DNA of 46,597 bases from Phocaeicola sp. Its GTDB lineage: Bacteria > Bacteroidota > Bacteroidia > Bacteroidales > Bacteroidaceae. Below, in pieces: positions 18,378 to 28,083 of the stretch. The position numbers and the translations under genes are program-made. Location: contig JAHHQU010000011.1 in the NCBI GenBank assembly GCA_020026225.1, forward strand, positions 1 through 46,597. The letters run 5' to 3'. The notes under the pieces are model-generated. The model was not told the origin of the DNA and searched no databases. It worked only from the letters and a program-made list of their open reading frames with translations. Position 1 is the stretch's first letter, and each line of letters starts with the position of its first letter.

Positions 18378-19712
18378 TTATAAGTTATTTACACATGCTT
18401 TAAACTTCTCACCTCTATCTTCGTAACTTTTGAAAAGATCGAAGCTAGCACAGCAAGGGCTGAGCAATACGGTTTCTCCTGGCTTAGCCATCTTTTGACC
18501 TGCCTTTACGGCGTCTTCCATGGTGTTGACATCAGCTATAGGAAGTCCAAATTCATCAAAGAAGGCATGCAGTTTTTTATTGTCTGCGCCCAAGAAAATT
18601 AATCCCGAACATTTTTCTTTTACCAGTCCGGCTATTTCATTGTAATCGTTTCCTTTATCCTTGCCTCCTAAGATAAGAACAGTGTTGGTCTTCATGCTTC
18701 CCAAAGCGTACCAGCAGGCATTGACGTTGGTTGCTTTTGAGTCGTTGATATAGACTACATCATTGAGTGTTCTGACTGTTTCTAATCGATGCTCTACTCC
18801 TTTGAAGTCGCTCAAGGCTTCACGTATGCATTCTTTGCGGATTCCGGCAATGTTGGCAGAAATACCGGCGGCCATTGAATTGAACAGGTTGTGGGTACCT
18901 GTCAATGCCAGCTCTTCCTGTTCCATATTAAAAGCAAAAGGTTCAGTGAAGTAAAGTTTGGTTTCTTTTACGAAAGCGGCCAATCCTTCTTCCTTTTTTT
19001 CTGCAAATGGATAATAGTGTCCGTGAATACCGTATTTATGAAGTTCTCTTTGGATGATTGGGTCGTCATTCCAAAATACAAAAGCATCATCTTCTGTCTG
19101 ATTCTGGATGATGCGGAATTTTGCATCGACATAATTCTGCATCTTATATTCGTATCTGTCCAGATGATCGGGAGTGATGTTCATCAAAACGGCGATATTG
19201 GCATGGAACTGATACATATTGTCCAACTGGAAACTGCTCAGCTCAATTACATAATAATCAAAATTGCATTCTGCAACTTGAAAAGCCAAGCTTTGGCCAA
19301 TATTGCCTGCCAATCCAACATTTAATCCTGCTTTTTTGAATATGTGGTAGATTAATGAAGTTGTAGTCGTTTTTCCGTTGCTGCCGGTGATACAAATCAT
19401 TTTGGCATGAGTGTATCTGCCTGCAAATTCTATTTCAGAAATGATGGGTGTTCCCTGTGCTTTCAGCTTTAGAATAATGGGAGCATTGTTGGGTATGCCA
19501 GGGCTTTTGATTATTTCGTCCGCATTCAGAATGAGTTCTTCGGTATGTTTACCTTCTTCCCATTGAATGTTTTTCATATCCAACATATTTTTGTACTTGT
19601 TCTTTATCAAGGACATATCGGAAACGAAAGTGTCAAAACCTTGTTTCTTTGCCAGTACAGCAGCACCTGTGCCGCTTTCTCCGGCTCCTAAGATGACAAT
19701 TCTCTTAGCCAT
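18378..19712 (-). CDS. murD: UDP-N-acetylmuramoyl-L-alanine--D-glutamate ligase
   Basis: A cytoplasmic Mur ligase of 444 residues that adds D-glutamate to UDP-MurNAc-L-Ala. The Rossmann-like start is RIVILGAGESGTGAA (4-18), the ATP loop GSNGKTT (110-116), the central NITPDHLDRY, and the C-terminal domain includes INDSKATN and GGKDKGND. It lies 9 bp after mraY and 18 bp before ftsW. Confidence 0.96.
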   Translation of the reverse strand: MAKRIVILGAGESGTGAAVLAKKQGFDTFVSDMSLIKNKYKNMLDMKNIQWEEGKHTEELILNADEIIKSPGIPNNAPIILKLKAQGTPIISEIEFAGRYTHAKMICITGSNGKTTTTSLIYHIFKKAGLNVGLAGNIGQSLAFQVAECNFDYYVIELSSFQLDNMYQFHANIAVLMNITPDHLDRYEYKMQNYVDAKFRIIQNQTEDDAFVFWNDDPIIQRELHKYGIHGHYYPFAEKKEEGLAAFVKETKLYFTEPFAFNMEQEELALTGTHNLFNSMAAGISANIAGIRKECIREALSDFKGVEHRLETVRTLNDVVYINDSKATNVNACWYALGSMKTNTVLILGGKDKGNDYNEIAGLVKEKCSGLIFLGADNKKLHAFFDEFGLPIADVNTMEDAVKAGQKMAKPGETVLLSPCCASFDLFKSYEDRGEKFKACVNNL

Positions 19713-19721
19713 GGTCTTCTT

Positions 19722-20990
19722 TTATCTAATCTTTAATGTTATAATCGTAATTGCTGCCAATAAAATAGTGATAATCCAAAATCTGACAGTAATCTTGGAT
19801 TCATGATATACATTATTAGGTCTTGTTATCAGGTAAGAACAATTTGGATCAAGTTGTTCTAATGTGGTACGGAAATGATCATGAATAGGTGTACGTTTGA
19901 ATACACGTTGCTTCTTTCCTTTCTTCTTTCCATGTTGGAAATATTTGACCTGAAGGATAACGGATAAATTTTCAATCAAGAAAATACCGCATAAGATAGG
20001 AATCAGTAATTCTTTATGAATTGCAATCGCAAAGACGGCAATGATACCGCCAATGGTTAAGCTACCCGTATCTCCCATAAATATCTGAGCTGGAAATGCA
20101 TTGTACCAAAGAAAACCGATCAAGGCTCCGATAAAGGCACAAATATAAATTACTAATTCTTCACTGCCAGGTATGTACATGATATTTAAGTAGCTGGCAT
20201 ACTCTATGTGGCTGGAGACGTAAGCTAAAATACCAAGTGTAACCCCAATGATGGCAGAATTTCCAGCGGTCATACCATCCATGCCGTCATTTAAGTTCGC
20301 ACCGTTGGATACGGCCGTTACGACGAATATGGTTATCAGTACAAATACAATCCAACCGGCTGTTTGTGCATTGTCGCCTAAAAAACTTACTAAGTCGGCA
20401 TAGTCTAAGTTGTTGTTCTTGAAAAAAGGAATTGTCGTCTTGGTTGATTTCTCATCCATGCTTTTATGAATGACGTTGACGATTTCTCCTTTTTCTTGCA
20501 CTTCAACATTTTCGCGAATCACAACATTGGGGCTAAGATAGAGTGTTAGTCCCACGATGAAGCCTAATCCCACTTGACCGATAATTTTGAATTTTCCATG
20601 AAGCCCTTCCTTGTCTTTCTTGAAGACTTTGATGTAGTCGTCCATGAATCCTAATGTTCCCAGCCATAAAGTGGTAATCAGCATTAAGATCATATAGACA
20701 TTATGAAGCTTGCCCAATAGCAAGCAGGGTATCAGAATGGCTGTGATGATGATGACCCCACCCATGGTAGGTACTCCCACCTTTTTTACATTGAATGGAT
20801 CGATGGATGCATCTCGTTGGGTTTCCGTAATCTGTCGTTTCTTTAACATTCGGATGAAGTATTCTCCGAAAATGGTAGAGATTAGCAGTGAGAGAATTAC
20901 GGCCATTAAGGAACGGAACGATACGTAGCCGAACATTCGTGCTCCTGGAAAATCAAATTGTTCTAGATAATTGAATAAATAATATAACAT
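19722..20990 (-). CDS. mraY: phospho-N-acetylmuramoyl-pentapeptide transferase
   Basis: A polytopic membrane enzyme of 422 residues that transfers phospho-MurNAc-pentapeptide to undecaprenyl phosphate, giving lipid I. Catalytic motifs visible are FMDDYIKVF with the acidic pair (about 115-123), GANLNDGMDGM and FMGDTGSL. The usual PIHHHF motif reads PIHDHF here. Compared with E. coli MraY (360 residues) it has an insertion of about 45 polar residues around 172-216, between two transmembrane segments. It lies 28 bp after murE. Confidence 0.96.
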   Translation of the reverse strand: MLYYLFNYLEQFDFPGARMFGYVSFRSLMAVILSLLISTIFGEYFIRMLKKRQITETQRDASIDPFNVKKVGVPTMGGVIIITAILIPCLLLGKLHNVYMILMLITTLWLGTLGFMDDYIKVFKKDKEGLHGKFKIIGQVGLGFIVGLTLYLSPNVVIRENVEVQEKGEIVNVIHKSMDEKSTKTTIPFFKNNNLDYADLVSFLGDNAQTAGWIVFVLITIFVVTAVSNGANLNDGMDGMTAGNSAIIGVTLGILAYVSSHIEYASYLNIMYIPGSEELVIYICAFIGALIGFLWYNAFPAQIFMGDTGSLTIGGIIAVFAIAIHKELLIPILCGIFLIENLSVILQVKYFQHGKKKGKKQRVFKRTPIHDHFRTTLEQLDPNCSYLITRPNNVYHESKITVRFWIITILLAAITIITLKIR

Positions 20991-21018
20991 TTTTAAATTC
21001 TTGCTTCTTTATTAGTCA

Positions 21019-22476
21019 TCATTGTTCGGTTGAAAAAATTTCTTTTACAACCTCCTTGTCGTCAAAGTGGTGCTTTACTCCCTTTACATCTTGGTAATTT
21101 TCGTGTCCTTTACCTGCAATCAAAATCACATCATTAGGTTGTGCCAACATGCAAGCTGTGCGAATAGCTTCCTTGCGATCGACAATAGAAAGAACTTTGC
21201 GCATTTCTTCTTTGTTGAGGCCTGCCAACATATCATTGATAATATCTTGAGGTTCTTCAAATCGAGGATTGTCGGAAGTGATGATAACTTTGTCGCTCAA
21301 TTTTACTGATTCTTGCGCCATGATTGGACGTTTGCCTTTGTCTCGGTTTCCACCGGCACCTACTACTGTAATCACATGTCCCTTTCCATTCTGTACTTCT
21401 TGGATCGTATTCAATACATTGACCAATGCATCTGGCGTATGTGCATAATCAACGATGGCGGTGTATCCTTTCGGTGAACGAATGGCATCGAATCGTCCGC
21501 ACACAGGTTTTAATGTACTCATAATCAAAAGCACATCTTCAGGATTTTTCCCTAACATGCAAGCTGTTCCATAAACAGCTAATAAGTTGGAAGCATTGAA
21601 TCTTCCGATGAACTGTACGTTGACTTCTCGGTTGTTAATATCCAAAAGCATTCCCTCGAATCCATCTTCCAATACTTTACCTTTGAAGTCGCTCAGCGTA
21701 CGGAGTGAATAAGATACGACTTTGGCTTTTGTGTTCTGCACCATTACCTTTCCGTTTTTGTCATCCAAGTTGGTGAGGGCAAAAGCTGTCTTGGGCAAAG
21801 AATCAAAGAAAGCTTTCTTGGCTTTCAAATAGTTCTCTACGGTTTTATGATAATCAAGATGGTCACGAGTCAAGTTTGTGAAAATTCCTCCTGCAAAAAT
21901 AAGTCCGTTGATGCGCTTTTGTGCTACAGCGTGTGAGCTTACCTCCATAAAGGCATATTTACATCCTTCATCGGCCATCTTGGCTAATAAGGCATTTAAT
22001 GTGATAGGATCAGGAGTCGTATGGTCTGTTGGAATAGCTTCTCCATCAATATAATTGCATACCGTTGAAATCAATCCAACCTTATAGCCAAATTTACGGA
22101 ACATCTTATATAATAAGGTGGCGATAGTCGTTTTTCCATTGGTTCCTGTTACACCAATCAAGTCAAGTTTCTTGGTTGGATTACCATAAAAGGTAGTAGC
22201 AAGTTTACCAATAGAGTCTTCTGTATCCTTAACTGTTACATAAGTCACTGTATCTAACAAACTTTCAGGTAATTGCTCGCATACTACAGCGGTAGCACCA
22301 TTCTCAATTGCTTTCGCTATATAAGAATGTCCATCGGTTTGAGTACCTTTGACAGCTACGAATAAGTATCCGGTTGATACTTTTCGTGAATCCATCTCAA
22401 TTCCAGAAATCTCTATGTCGTCATTTCCGAGTATACTACCTGGAAGGACAGCTTTTAGTATCTCTTTTAGTCTCAT
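21019..22476 (-). CDS. murE: UDP-MurNAc-L-Ala-D-Glu--meso-DAP ligase
   Basis: A cytoplasmic Mur ligase of 485 residues that adds the third residue of the stem peptide. The ATP loop GVTGTNGKTT ends at residue 117. The signature DNPR (402-405) is the motif for meso-diaminopimelate, so the third residue should be meso-DAP rather than lysine. The TTPDP and NLTRDHLDYH segments are also present. It lies 6 bp after ftsI. Confidence 0.96.
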   Translation of the reverse strand: MRLKEILKAVLPGSILGNDDIEISGIEMDSRKVSTGYLFVAVKGTQTDGHSYIAKAIENGATAVVCEQLPESLLDTVTYVTVKDTEDSIGKLATTFYGNPTKKLDLIGVTGTNGKTTIATLLYKMFRKFGYKVGLISTVCNYIDGEAIPTDHTTPDPITLNALLAKMADEGCKYAFMEVSSHAVAQKRINGLIFAGGIFTNLTRDHLDYHKTVENYLKAKKAFFDSLPKTAFALTNLDDKNGKVMVQNTKAKVVSYSLRTLSDFKGKVLEDGFEGMLLDINNREVNVQFIGRFNASNLLAVYGTACMLGKNPEDVLLIMSTLKPVCGRFDAIRSPKGYTAIVDYAHTPDALVNVLNTIQEVQNGKGHVITVVGAGGNRDKGKRPIMAQESVKLSDKVIITSDNPRFEEPQDIINDMLAGLNKEEMRKVLSIVDRKEAIRTACMLAQPNDVILIAGKGHENYQDVKGVKHHFDDKEVVKEIFSTEQ

Positions 22477-22482
22477 GTCTTT

Positions 22483-24615
22483 CTAATTTCTTAGTGTCAA
22501 TGTTATGGTTTGTCCTTTATGTATAACAGAGCCTGCTGGAATGCTTTGTTTGGATACGCTTCCCATACCAGAGAGACGGACTCTCAATCCACTTTCTTCT
22601 AGTAAGAATACGGCATCTTTAGCTCCCATTCCTCTTACATTCGGGACTAAACGTTTATTTATCTTATTCTCTTTTAATTCAGCAGAATTAACGGTGTTGT
22701 TTACTTTTCCCCATAAAGGCTTTTCTTCAAAGTTCATGGTTGAACTGTTGTTTTGTATATCCAGAGCTTCCAGTACGTAAGCGGCTTCTTTCAAACAGCC
22801 ATTTTTGACATCTGGAGTCAGGATGGCTGTAGAGTCTCTCGCTTCGTCCAAATTGACCACCAGATTTTTAGCATAGATACGTTCAGCTATTTTACTGAAA
22901 ACGCTACCTGCTTGTAAACCTCCTGAAGGAATACCTTTAGGTGCTTGGATTGCTACGTAGCAACTGTATTTTGGTGCTTCAGATGGGAAATATCCACAGA
23001 AACTAACAAGGTGTTTCGTCCTTCCGGATTTATAACCGGCTTTACCTTGAGAGATTTGGGCTGTACCTGTTTTCCCTGAAACGCTGAATTGCTTACTTCC
23101 TGCAGCTTTTGCCAATCCATGGGAAACTACTCGTTGCAAGATGGTTTGTATTTGTTTGATGGTCGTTTCTGAGCAAATGGCAGGATTCACCACTTCAGTA
23201 GGGATTTCTTCGATAACTTCACCGTCTTTTACGATTGCTTTTACAAACTTAGGTTTGACCATCTTTCCGTTATTGGCAATGGCATTGTAAAAGTTCAACA
23301 GATAAATAGGAGGAATCATCGTTTCATAACCGATGCTCATCCATGGCAAGCTCGTTTTTGAGAAGTAACGTTCTTTCGGACCTAAGATAACGGGACTTGC
23401 TTCTCCAACGAATCCCAGGTGGAGAGGGGTGTCGATATCCATTCGCTTCAATGCATTAATGAAGCGCTGCGGGTCATCTCCATAAAATTTGTCGATGATG
23501 GAAGATACGCCCACATTGGATGAAACTTCCAAGATACGAGTGACATCGATTTTTCCATATCCTCCTTTGTACCAGTTCCAGTCTTTCATCTTGCTGCCGT
23601 GCATATTCACCACACCTTTTTGAGTGTCTACTACATAGTCGGGGGTAATGTATTTATCCTCCAAAGCCACCATGATAGAAGCTGTCTTGAACGTAGAACC
23701 AGGCTCCATCAAGTTGCTGACGGCGAGGTTACGCATCTCATAATACTTCCCATCGCTGGCACGAGTCATGTTTACATTCGCTTTTACTTCTCCTGTTTGT
23801 ACCTCCATGACAATAGCGACACCGGCTTCTGCTTCGAGATTGACCAACTGGTCGACCAATGCTTTTTCAGCGATGTCTTGCATGTCTACATTGATGGTCG
23901 TAATGATGTCAGCTCCATCTTCTGCAGGCTTATCAACAATGTTCAGGTATTTATTCATCACCTTTCGGCGGTGTGTGATACCATCTTTCCCTTTCAGAAT
24001 TGAATCGTAAGTAAGTTCCAACCCATTTTTTGCTCCCAAAGCCATATCGGGGTACATGTCTCCCAACGTACGCATAGCAAGTGAGCCAAAAGGCTTTTTG
24101 CGTTGGTTGAAAGCTAACTCGTGGAATCCTCCCTTGTATTTGCTCAAGCGGAAGACTGGGAGTTTTTTTACTTCTTTATATTCGATATAGGAGATTCTTT
24201 TAGGATAGAGCTGGTAATTTCTGCTCTTCTTCTTTCTACCGGCCAGAATTGTACGGCGGAACTCATTGGCACTACGGTCTGGGAATATTTGATGTAAACC
24301 ATTGCATATTTCACTCAAGTGGTTCATTAACATCGTGTCTTTCTTGATCCCTCCCGCTTTGAAATCCATGTAGATTTTGTATTCGGGCAGACTGCTTGCC
24401 ATAAGTTTTCCATCAGATGAAATGATATTTCCTCGGTTGGGATGGACAATAACATTCTCCTTGACGAAGCGGTCGGCCACGTCTTTCCAGTATTGTCTTT
24501 CAGCAAACATGATGATGGTTGCTTTTATGATGACCAAGAAGGCCAATAAAGCCATAATCAACACGATGAATGTATAGCGGAGGGTAATATTTTTATGTCC
24601 TTGTATCATGTCCAA
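22483..24615 (-). CDS. ftsI: septal transpeptidase FtsI (class B PBP) with PASTA domain
   Basis: A penicillin-binding protein of 710 residues that cross-links septal peptidoglycan with FtsW. One transmembrane helix lies near residues 14-33; a dimerisation/pedestal domain follows, then the transpeptidase with the catalytic S307-T-F-K310, S365-S-N367 and K514-T-G516. The C-terminal 60 residues (about 650-710) form one PASTA domain, beginning LVPNVRGMGAKDAVFLLEE. A PASTA domain is absent in E. coli FtsI but common in Bacteroidetes and Gram-positive homologues. It lies 2 bp after ftsL. Confidence 0.95.
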   Translation of the reverse strand: MDMIQGHKNITLRYTFIVLIMALLAFLVIIKATIIMFAERQYWKDVADRFVKENVIVHPNRGNIISSDGKLMASSLPEYKIYMDFKAGGIKKDTMLMNHLSEICNGLHQIFPDRSANEFRRTILAGRKKKSRNYQLYPKRISYIEYKEVKKLPVFRLSKYKGGFHELAFNQRKKPFGSLAMRTLGDMYPDMALGAKNGLELTYDSILKGKDGITHRRKVMNKYLNIVDKPAEDGADIITTINVDMQDIAEKALVDQLVNLEAEAGVAIVMEVQTGEVKANVNMTRASDGKYYEMRNLAVSNLMEPGSTFKTASIMVALEDKYITPDYVVDTQKGVVNMHGSKMKDWNWYKGGYGKIDVTRILEVSSNVGVSSIIDKFYGDDPQRFINALKRMDIDTPLHLGFVGEASPVILGPKERYFSKTSLPWMSIGYETMIPPIYLLNFYNAIANNGKMVKPKFVKAIVKDGEVIEEIPTEVVNPAICSETTIKQIQTILQRVVSHGLAKAAGSKQFSVSGKTGTAQISQGKAGYKSGRTKHLVSFCGYFPSEAPKYSCYVAIQAPKGIPSGGLQAGSVFSKIAERIYAKNLVVNLDEARDSTAILTPDVKNGCLKEAAYVLEALDIQNNSSTMNFEEKPLWGKVNNTVNSAELKENKINKRLVPNVRGMGAKDAVFLLEESGLRVRLSGMGSVSKQSIPAGSVIHKGQTITLTLRN

Positions 24616-24617
24616 TG

Positions 24618-24962
24618 TTACTCTTTAATCAGAAAAGGAGGGGTAGCAGCAGTCTTGAGTGGGGTACCCTTGTCTGATATATATTTTTCAATTCTTGACT
24701 GGCGGCTTTTTTCTGTTAATTCGGAAGAAATGGTCAGTGCATCATATTTTATATCCGTCAATTCCTTTTTCAAACGGTCTATATCTATAAGTTCTTGTTG
24801 GCTTGCATAGCGATTGCTTACATATAGAAAACAAAGAAATACAATCAAAATGATTAAGTTAGCCTGTCTTCTAAAGAAAGCGTGAGCGAGTATGTCTCCT
24901 CCAAGAATGCTCTTGAGTGTGATAGTCGTATCTTTTTCTTGATTCTTATCTCGTTCTTCCAT
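24618..24962 (-). CDS. ftsL: FtsL-like divisome protein
   Basis: A bitopic membrane protein of 114 residues. A cytoplasmic N-terminus rich in charged residues precedes a transmembrane segment LIILIVFLCFLYVSNRYA (about 36-53), followed by a heptad-like periplasmic helix (56-95). This is the layout of FtsL, which pairs with FtsQ and activates FtsWI. Sequence similarity to E. coli FtsL is weak; the call rests on topology and on the place between rsmH (8 bp) and ftsI (2 bp). Confidence 0.85.
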   Translation of the reverse strand: MEERDKNQEKDTTITLKSILGGDILAHAFFRRQANLIILIVFLCFLYVSNRYASQQELIDIDRLKKELTDIKYDALTISSELTEKSRQSRIEKYISDKGTPLKTAATPPFLIKE

Positions 24963-24970
24963 TGTTTTGT

Positions 24971-25885
24971 TTATTTTTTTTCAGCAATTCTTAATTTCGC
25001 ACTTCTGGAACGTGGATTGGCATTGATTTCTTCATCTGAAGGAATAATGACTTTATTATTGACCAGACGGAATGGTGACTGAACGTTCCCGAAAAAGTCC
25101 TTTTCGGCTTTTCCTTCTACATTTCCTGTTTTCATGATGTTTTTTACCATGCGGTCCTCCAAAGAGTGATAAGTGATGACAACCAGACGACCTCCAGGTT
25201 TCAGAGCATCAGCAGCGGCATACAGCATTTCCTTTAAGGCTTCCATTTCTTGGTTGACCTCAATGCGAAGTGCTTGAAAGACCTTTGCCAGTTCTTTCTT
25301 TTCACGTTCTCTACCATAAAGAGGTTTGACTACTTCCAGAAAATCACTGATGGTAACAAATTGCTTGCGGGCACGTGCCTTTACCAAGACAGACGCCAGT
25401 TTGCGACTGTTCTTCAGTTCGCCATACAAATAAAATAAATCAGCTAATTTCTCTTCATCGTAATTATTGACAATGTCGGCAGCAGTCATGCCAGAACGTT
25501 TGTTCATACGCATGTCTAAATTACCATCAAAACGAAATGAGAATCCACGTTCAGAATCATCAAAGTGATGGGAAGAAACTCCTAAGTCGGCAAGTAGAGC
25601 GTCAATCTTCTCAGCGTTATAATAGCGGAGAAAATTATGTAAATACCGGAAATTGCTTCTGACAAAAGTGAAACGGGAATCATTGACGATATTTTGTTCA
25701 GCATCCTCATCTTGATCAAAGCTCAGCAAACGGCTATCATCGCTCATTTGTCTAAGAATTTCTTTTGAATGACCACCTCCTCCGAATGTGACATCTACGA
25801 AAATGCCATTGGGCTGTAAGTTCATTCCTTCGATACTTTCATGTAGTAAAACGGGAATATGGTAGGTTGGTTCAGCTTCGTTCAT
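24971..25885 (-). CDS. rsmH: 16S rRNA (cytosine1402-N4)-methyltransferase
   Basis: An SAM-dependent methyltransferase of 304 residues that methylates C1402 in the ribosomal P site. The SAM-binding loop FVDVTFGGGGHS lies at about 28-39; ADLGVSSHHFD and GGRLVVITYHSLEDR are further family motifs. It is the first gene of the dcw cluster in this genome; mraZ, which usually precedes it in Bacteroidales, is not there. No strong promoter box is visible upstream: the best is TAATTTTA (25930-25937, minus), one base from the consensus. Confidence 0.95.
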   Translation of the reverse strand: MNEAEPTYHIPVLLHESIEGMNLQPNGIFVDVTFGGGGHSKEILRQMSDDSRLLSFDQDEDAEQNIVNDSRFTFVRSNFRYLHNFLRYYNAEKIDALLADLGVSSHHFDDSERGFSFRFDGNLDMRMNKRSGMTAADIVNNYDEEKLADLFYLYGELKNSRKLASVLVKARARKQFVTISDFLEVVKPLYGREREKKELAKVFQALRIEVNQEMEALKEMLYAAADALKPGGRLVVITYHSLEDRMVKNIMKTGNVEGKAEKDFFGNVQSPFRLVNNKVIIPSDEEINANPRSRSAKLRIAEKK

Positions 25886-26139
25886 GAGTCTATTTTTTAT
25901 ATATTTACCTTATTATATGAATTGAACCGTAAAATTAGACAATTCTATACAAATGCGGACCTAAAAAAAGGAAAAACTTTTCAAAAGTTATCAACAGGGT
26001 GAGGCTGGTGGTGGATATGGATTCTGTGATTCGGTGATGAATGAAGGTCTTTTACCGAAGAAAAGTCCCTTTTTTTGTAAATTTCTATGATTTTTGTGTA
26101 TTTTTCCGTTATAATTGAATGCCATTAGAAAAGATGAGC

Positions 26140-26147
26140 TATTTTTG
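26140..26147 (+). promoter_or_regulatory. -7 box of glsA-glsB
   Basis: TATTTTTG matches TAnnTTTG, with TTG at 26115-26117 as a possible -33 element (22-bp spacer). It lies 22 bp upstream of the glsA start. Confidence 0.65.
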
Positions 26148-26169
26148 CAAGTGAAAGAAAATTATTAAT

Positions 26170-26988
26170 ATGGCAAATGATTCTATTTTTTTGATTGATT
26201 TGGATAAAATCATTCATGAAAAGGCTGGATCCAAAGCGAAATATATCCCTAAATTCCTGATTTCTTATCTCAAACATGTGATTCATCAAGATGAGATCAA
26301 TCGTTTTTTAGCGAGTGTTTCAGATAAGACCGGGGTCGATTTTTTGGATGAATGCATGAAATATCTGGATGTGACTTTGGATGTTCATGGCATAGAAAAT
26401 CTTCCGTCTGACGGATTGTGCACTTTTGTGTCGAATCATCCTTTAGGTGGACAAGATGGAGTATCTTTGGGATATGTTTTAGGAAAACATTACGACGGTA
26501 AAATAAAGTATCTTGTAAATGATTTGCTGATGAATTTGCATGGGCTGGCTCCGTTATGTATTCCTATCAATAAAACGGGTGCACAGTCACGTGATTTTCC
26601 GCGTATGGTTGAAGCTGGATTCAGTTCCGATAATCATATCATCATGTTTCCCGCGGGATTATGTTCTCGCAGAATCAATGGGAAAATCAGAGACTTGCAG
26701 TGGAAGAAAACTTTCATTACGAAAAGTGTAGAGACTCATCGTGATGTAGTTCCTATTCATTTTGAGGGAAGAAATTCCGGCTTCTTTTACGGCTTGGCAA
26801 ATTTGTGTAAATTCTTAGGTGTTAAGTTCAATATTGCTATGTTGTTTTTGCCGGATGAGATGTATAAGAATTGTCATAAGACATTTAAAGTAACCATTGG
26901 TAAACCAATTCCTTGGCAGACATTTGATAAATCGAAGACACCGAATGAATGGGCCGCTTATGTACGTGATTTGGTGTATAAACTTTGA
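26170..26988 (+). CDS. glsA: glycine-lipid O-acyltransferase (PlsC-like)
   Basis: A 272-residue acyltransferase of the PlsC-like fold. In Bacteroides the pair GlsB/GlsA makes glycine lipids: GlsB joins a 3-hydroxy fatty acid to glycine and GlsA esterifies the hydroxyl with a second acyl chain. The catalytic His-Asp pair is in NHPLGGQD (H90, D96), spaced HX5D rather than the usual HX4D. The second block is FPAGLCSR (160-167). It is followed by glsB, whose ATG is 20 bp downstream. The assignment comes from fold plus this neighbour pair; a lyso-ornithine-lipid type acyltransferase is the alternative. Confidence 0.8.
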   Translation: MANDSIFLIDLDKIIHEKAGSKAKYIPKFLISYLKHVIHQDEINRFLASVSDKTGVDFLDECMKYLDVTLDVHGIENLPSDGLCTFVSNHPLGGQDGVSLGYVLGKHYDGKIKYLVNDLLMNLHGLAPLCIPINKTGAQSRDFPRMVEAGFSSDNHIIMFPAGLCSRRINGKIRDLQWKKTFITKSVETHRDVVPIHFEGRNSGFFYGLANLCKFLGVKFNIAMLFLPDEMYKNCHKTFKVTIGKPIPWQTFDKSKTPNEWAAYVRDLVYKL

Positions 26989-27008
26989 TAAGACGAAAAA
27001 ATAGATTT

Positions 27009-27986
27009 ATGGAAGATATTATTGCTCCGATAGATAAGGAATTATTGAAATCGGAATTGACAGAAGATAAACGCTTGCGATTTACGAATAAGAGTAATAA
27101 TGAAATTTATATCATTACTTGGAAAAACGCTCCTAATGTGCTGAAAGAAATCGGCCGCTTGCGTGAAATCGCTTTTAGAGCTGCTGGCGGAGGAACTGGC
27201 AAGGCTCTGGATTTGGATGAGTACGACTTGATGGAAAATCCATACAAACAGCTAATTGTTTGGAATCCAGATGCGGAAGAAATTTTAGGGGGATATCGTT
27301 ATATTTTGGGAGATGAAGTTGAATTTGATGAGAATGGACAGCCGATTCTGGCGACTGCTCACATGTTTGACTTCTCTGAAAAGTTCTTGAAGGAGTATCT
27401 TCCTACTACCATTGAATTGGGCCGTTCGTTCGTTACTTTGGAGTATCAGTCTACACGTGCTGGCTCTAAAGGGTTGTTCGCTTTAGATAACTTGTGGGAC
27501 GGTTTGGGCGCTTTGACTGTAGTGAAACCAAACGTGAAGTATTTCTTTGGGAAAATGACCATGTATCCTAGCTACAACCGATTCGGTCGCGATATGATTC
27601 TGCATTTCTTGAACAAACATTTCCCAGACAAGGATAATTTGATAGTACCTGTACATCCGTTGGAAATAGAGGCTGATCCTACTCAGTTGGACCAGTTGTT
27701 CTGTTATGATTCATTTAAGGATAACTATAAGATTCTTAATACGGAAGTTCGTAAATTGGGCTTGAACATTCCGCCGTTGGTAAATGCTTATATGAGCTTA
27801 TCTCCAACTATGCGAATGTTTGGAACTGCAATTAATGATGAATTTGGAGATGTCGAAGAAACAGGAATTTTGATTGCTGTAGATGAAATCTTGGAAGAAA
27901 AGCGTATTCGTCACATTGAATCTTATATAAAGGAACATCCTGAGGCTTTGGTTTTGACATCTGGAGCTAATTCGGTGATTTCTTGA
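27009..27986 (+). CDS. glsB: glycine N-acyltransferase (GNAT-like, commendamide/glycine-lipid synthase)
   Basis: A protein of 325 residues in the GNAT-like family once annotated as 'hemolysin', related to OlsB. Its expected reaction is transfer of a 3-hydroxyacyl chain to the amino group of glycine. Family segments are LREIAFRAAGGGTGK, DLDEYD, GGYRYILG, ELGRSFV and KMTMYPSYNRFGRDMI. I start it at ATG 27009 (MEDIIAPIDKEL); the frame opens 8 codons earlier with TTG 26985, which overlaps the glsA stop and is less likely. It is cotranscribed with glsA. Confidence 0.85.
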   Translation: MEDIIAPIDKELLKSELTEDKRLRFTNKSNNEIYIITWKNAPNVLKEIGRLREIAFRAAGGGTGKALDLDEYDLMENPYKQLIVWNPDAEEILGGYRYILGDEVEFDENGQPILATAHMFDFSEKFLKEYLPTTIELGRSFVTLEYQSTRAGSKGLFALDNLWDGLGALTVVKPNVKYFFGKMTMYPSYNRFGRDMILHFLNKHFPDKDNLIVPVHPLEIEADPTQLDQLFCYDSFKDNYKILNTEVRKLGLNIPPLVNAYMSLSPTMRMFGTAINDEFGDVEETGILIAVDEILEEKRIRHIESYIKEHPEALVLTSGANSVIS

Positions 27987-28083
27987 TAAGAGCTTTGCGA
28001 AAATAGCTGGTCACGATATAAAAAGGGCTCTTTATAGATTGTTCAGGAAAATCATTTCATCAGCCGATCATTCTGGCCCCATC

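Noticed and set aside
25988..25996. DnaA-box-like TTATCAACA upstream of rsmH
   Set aside because: One mismatch to TTATCCACA, single copy, no cluster of boxes and no dnaA or dnaN nearby; expected by chance in AT-rich spacers.
26985..27008. TTG start for glsB overlapping the glsA stop
   Set aside because: An ATG 24 bp later gives a normal N-terminus; the upstream eight codons look like run-in.
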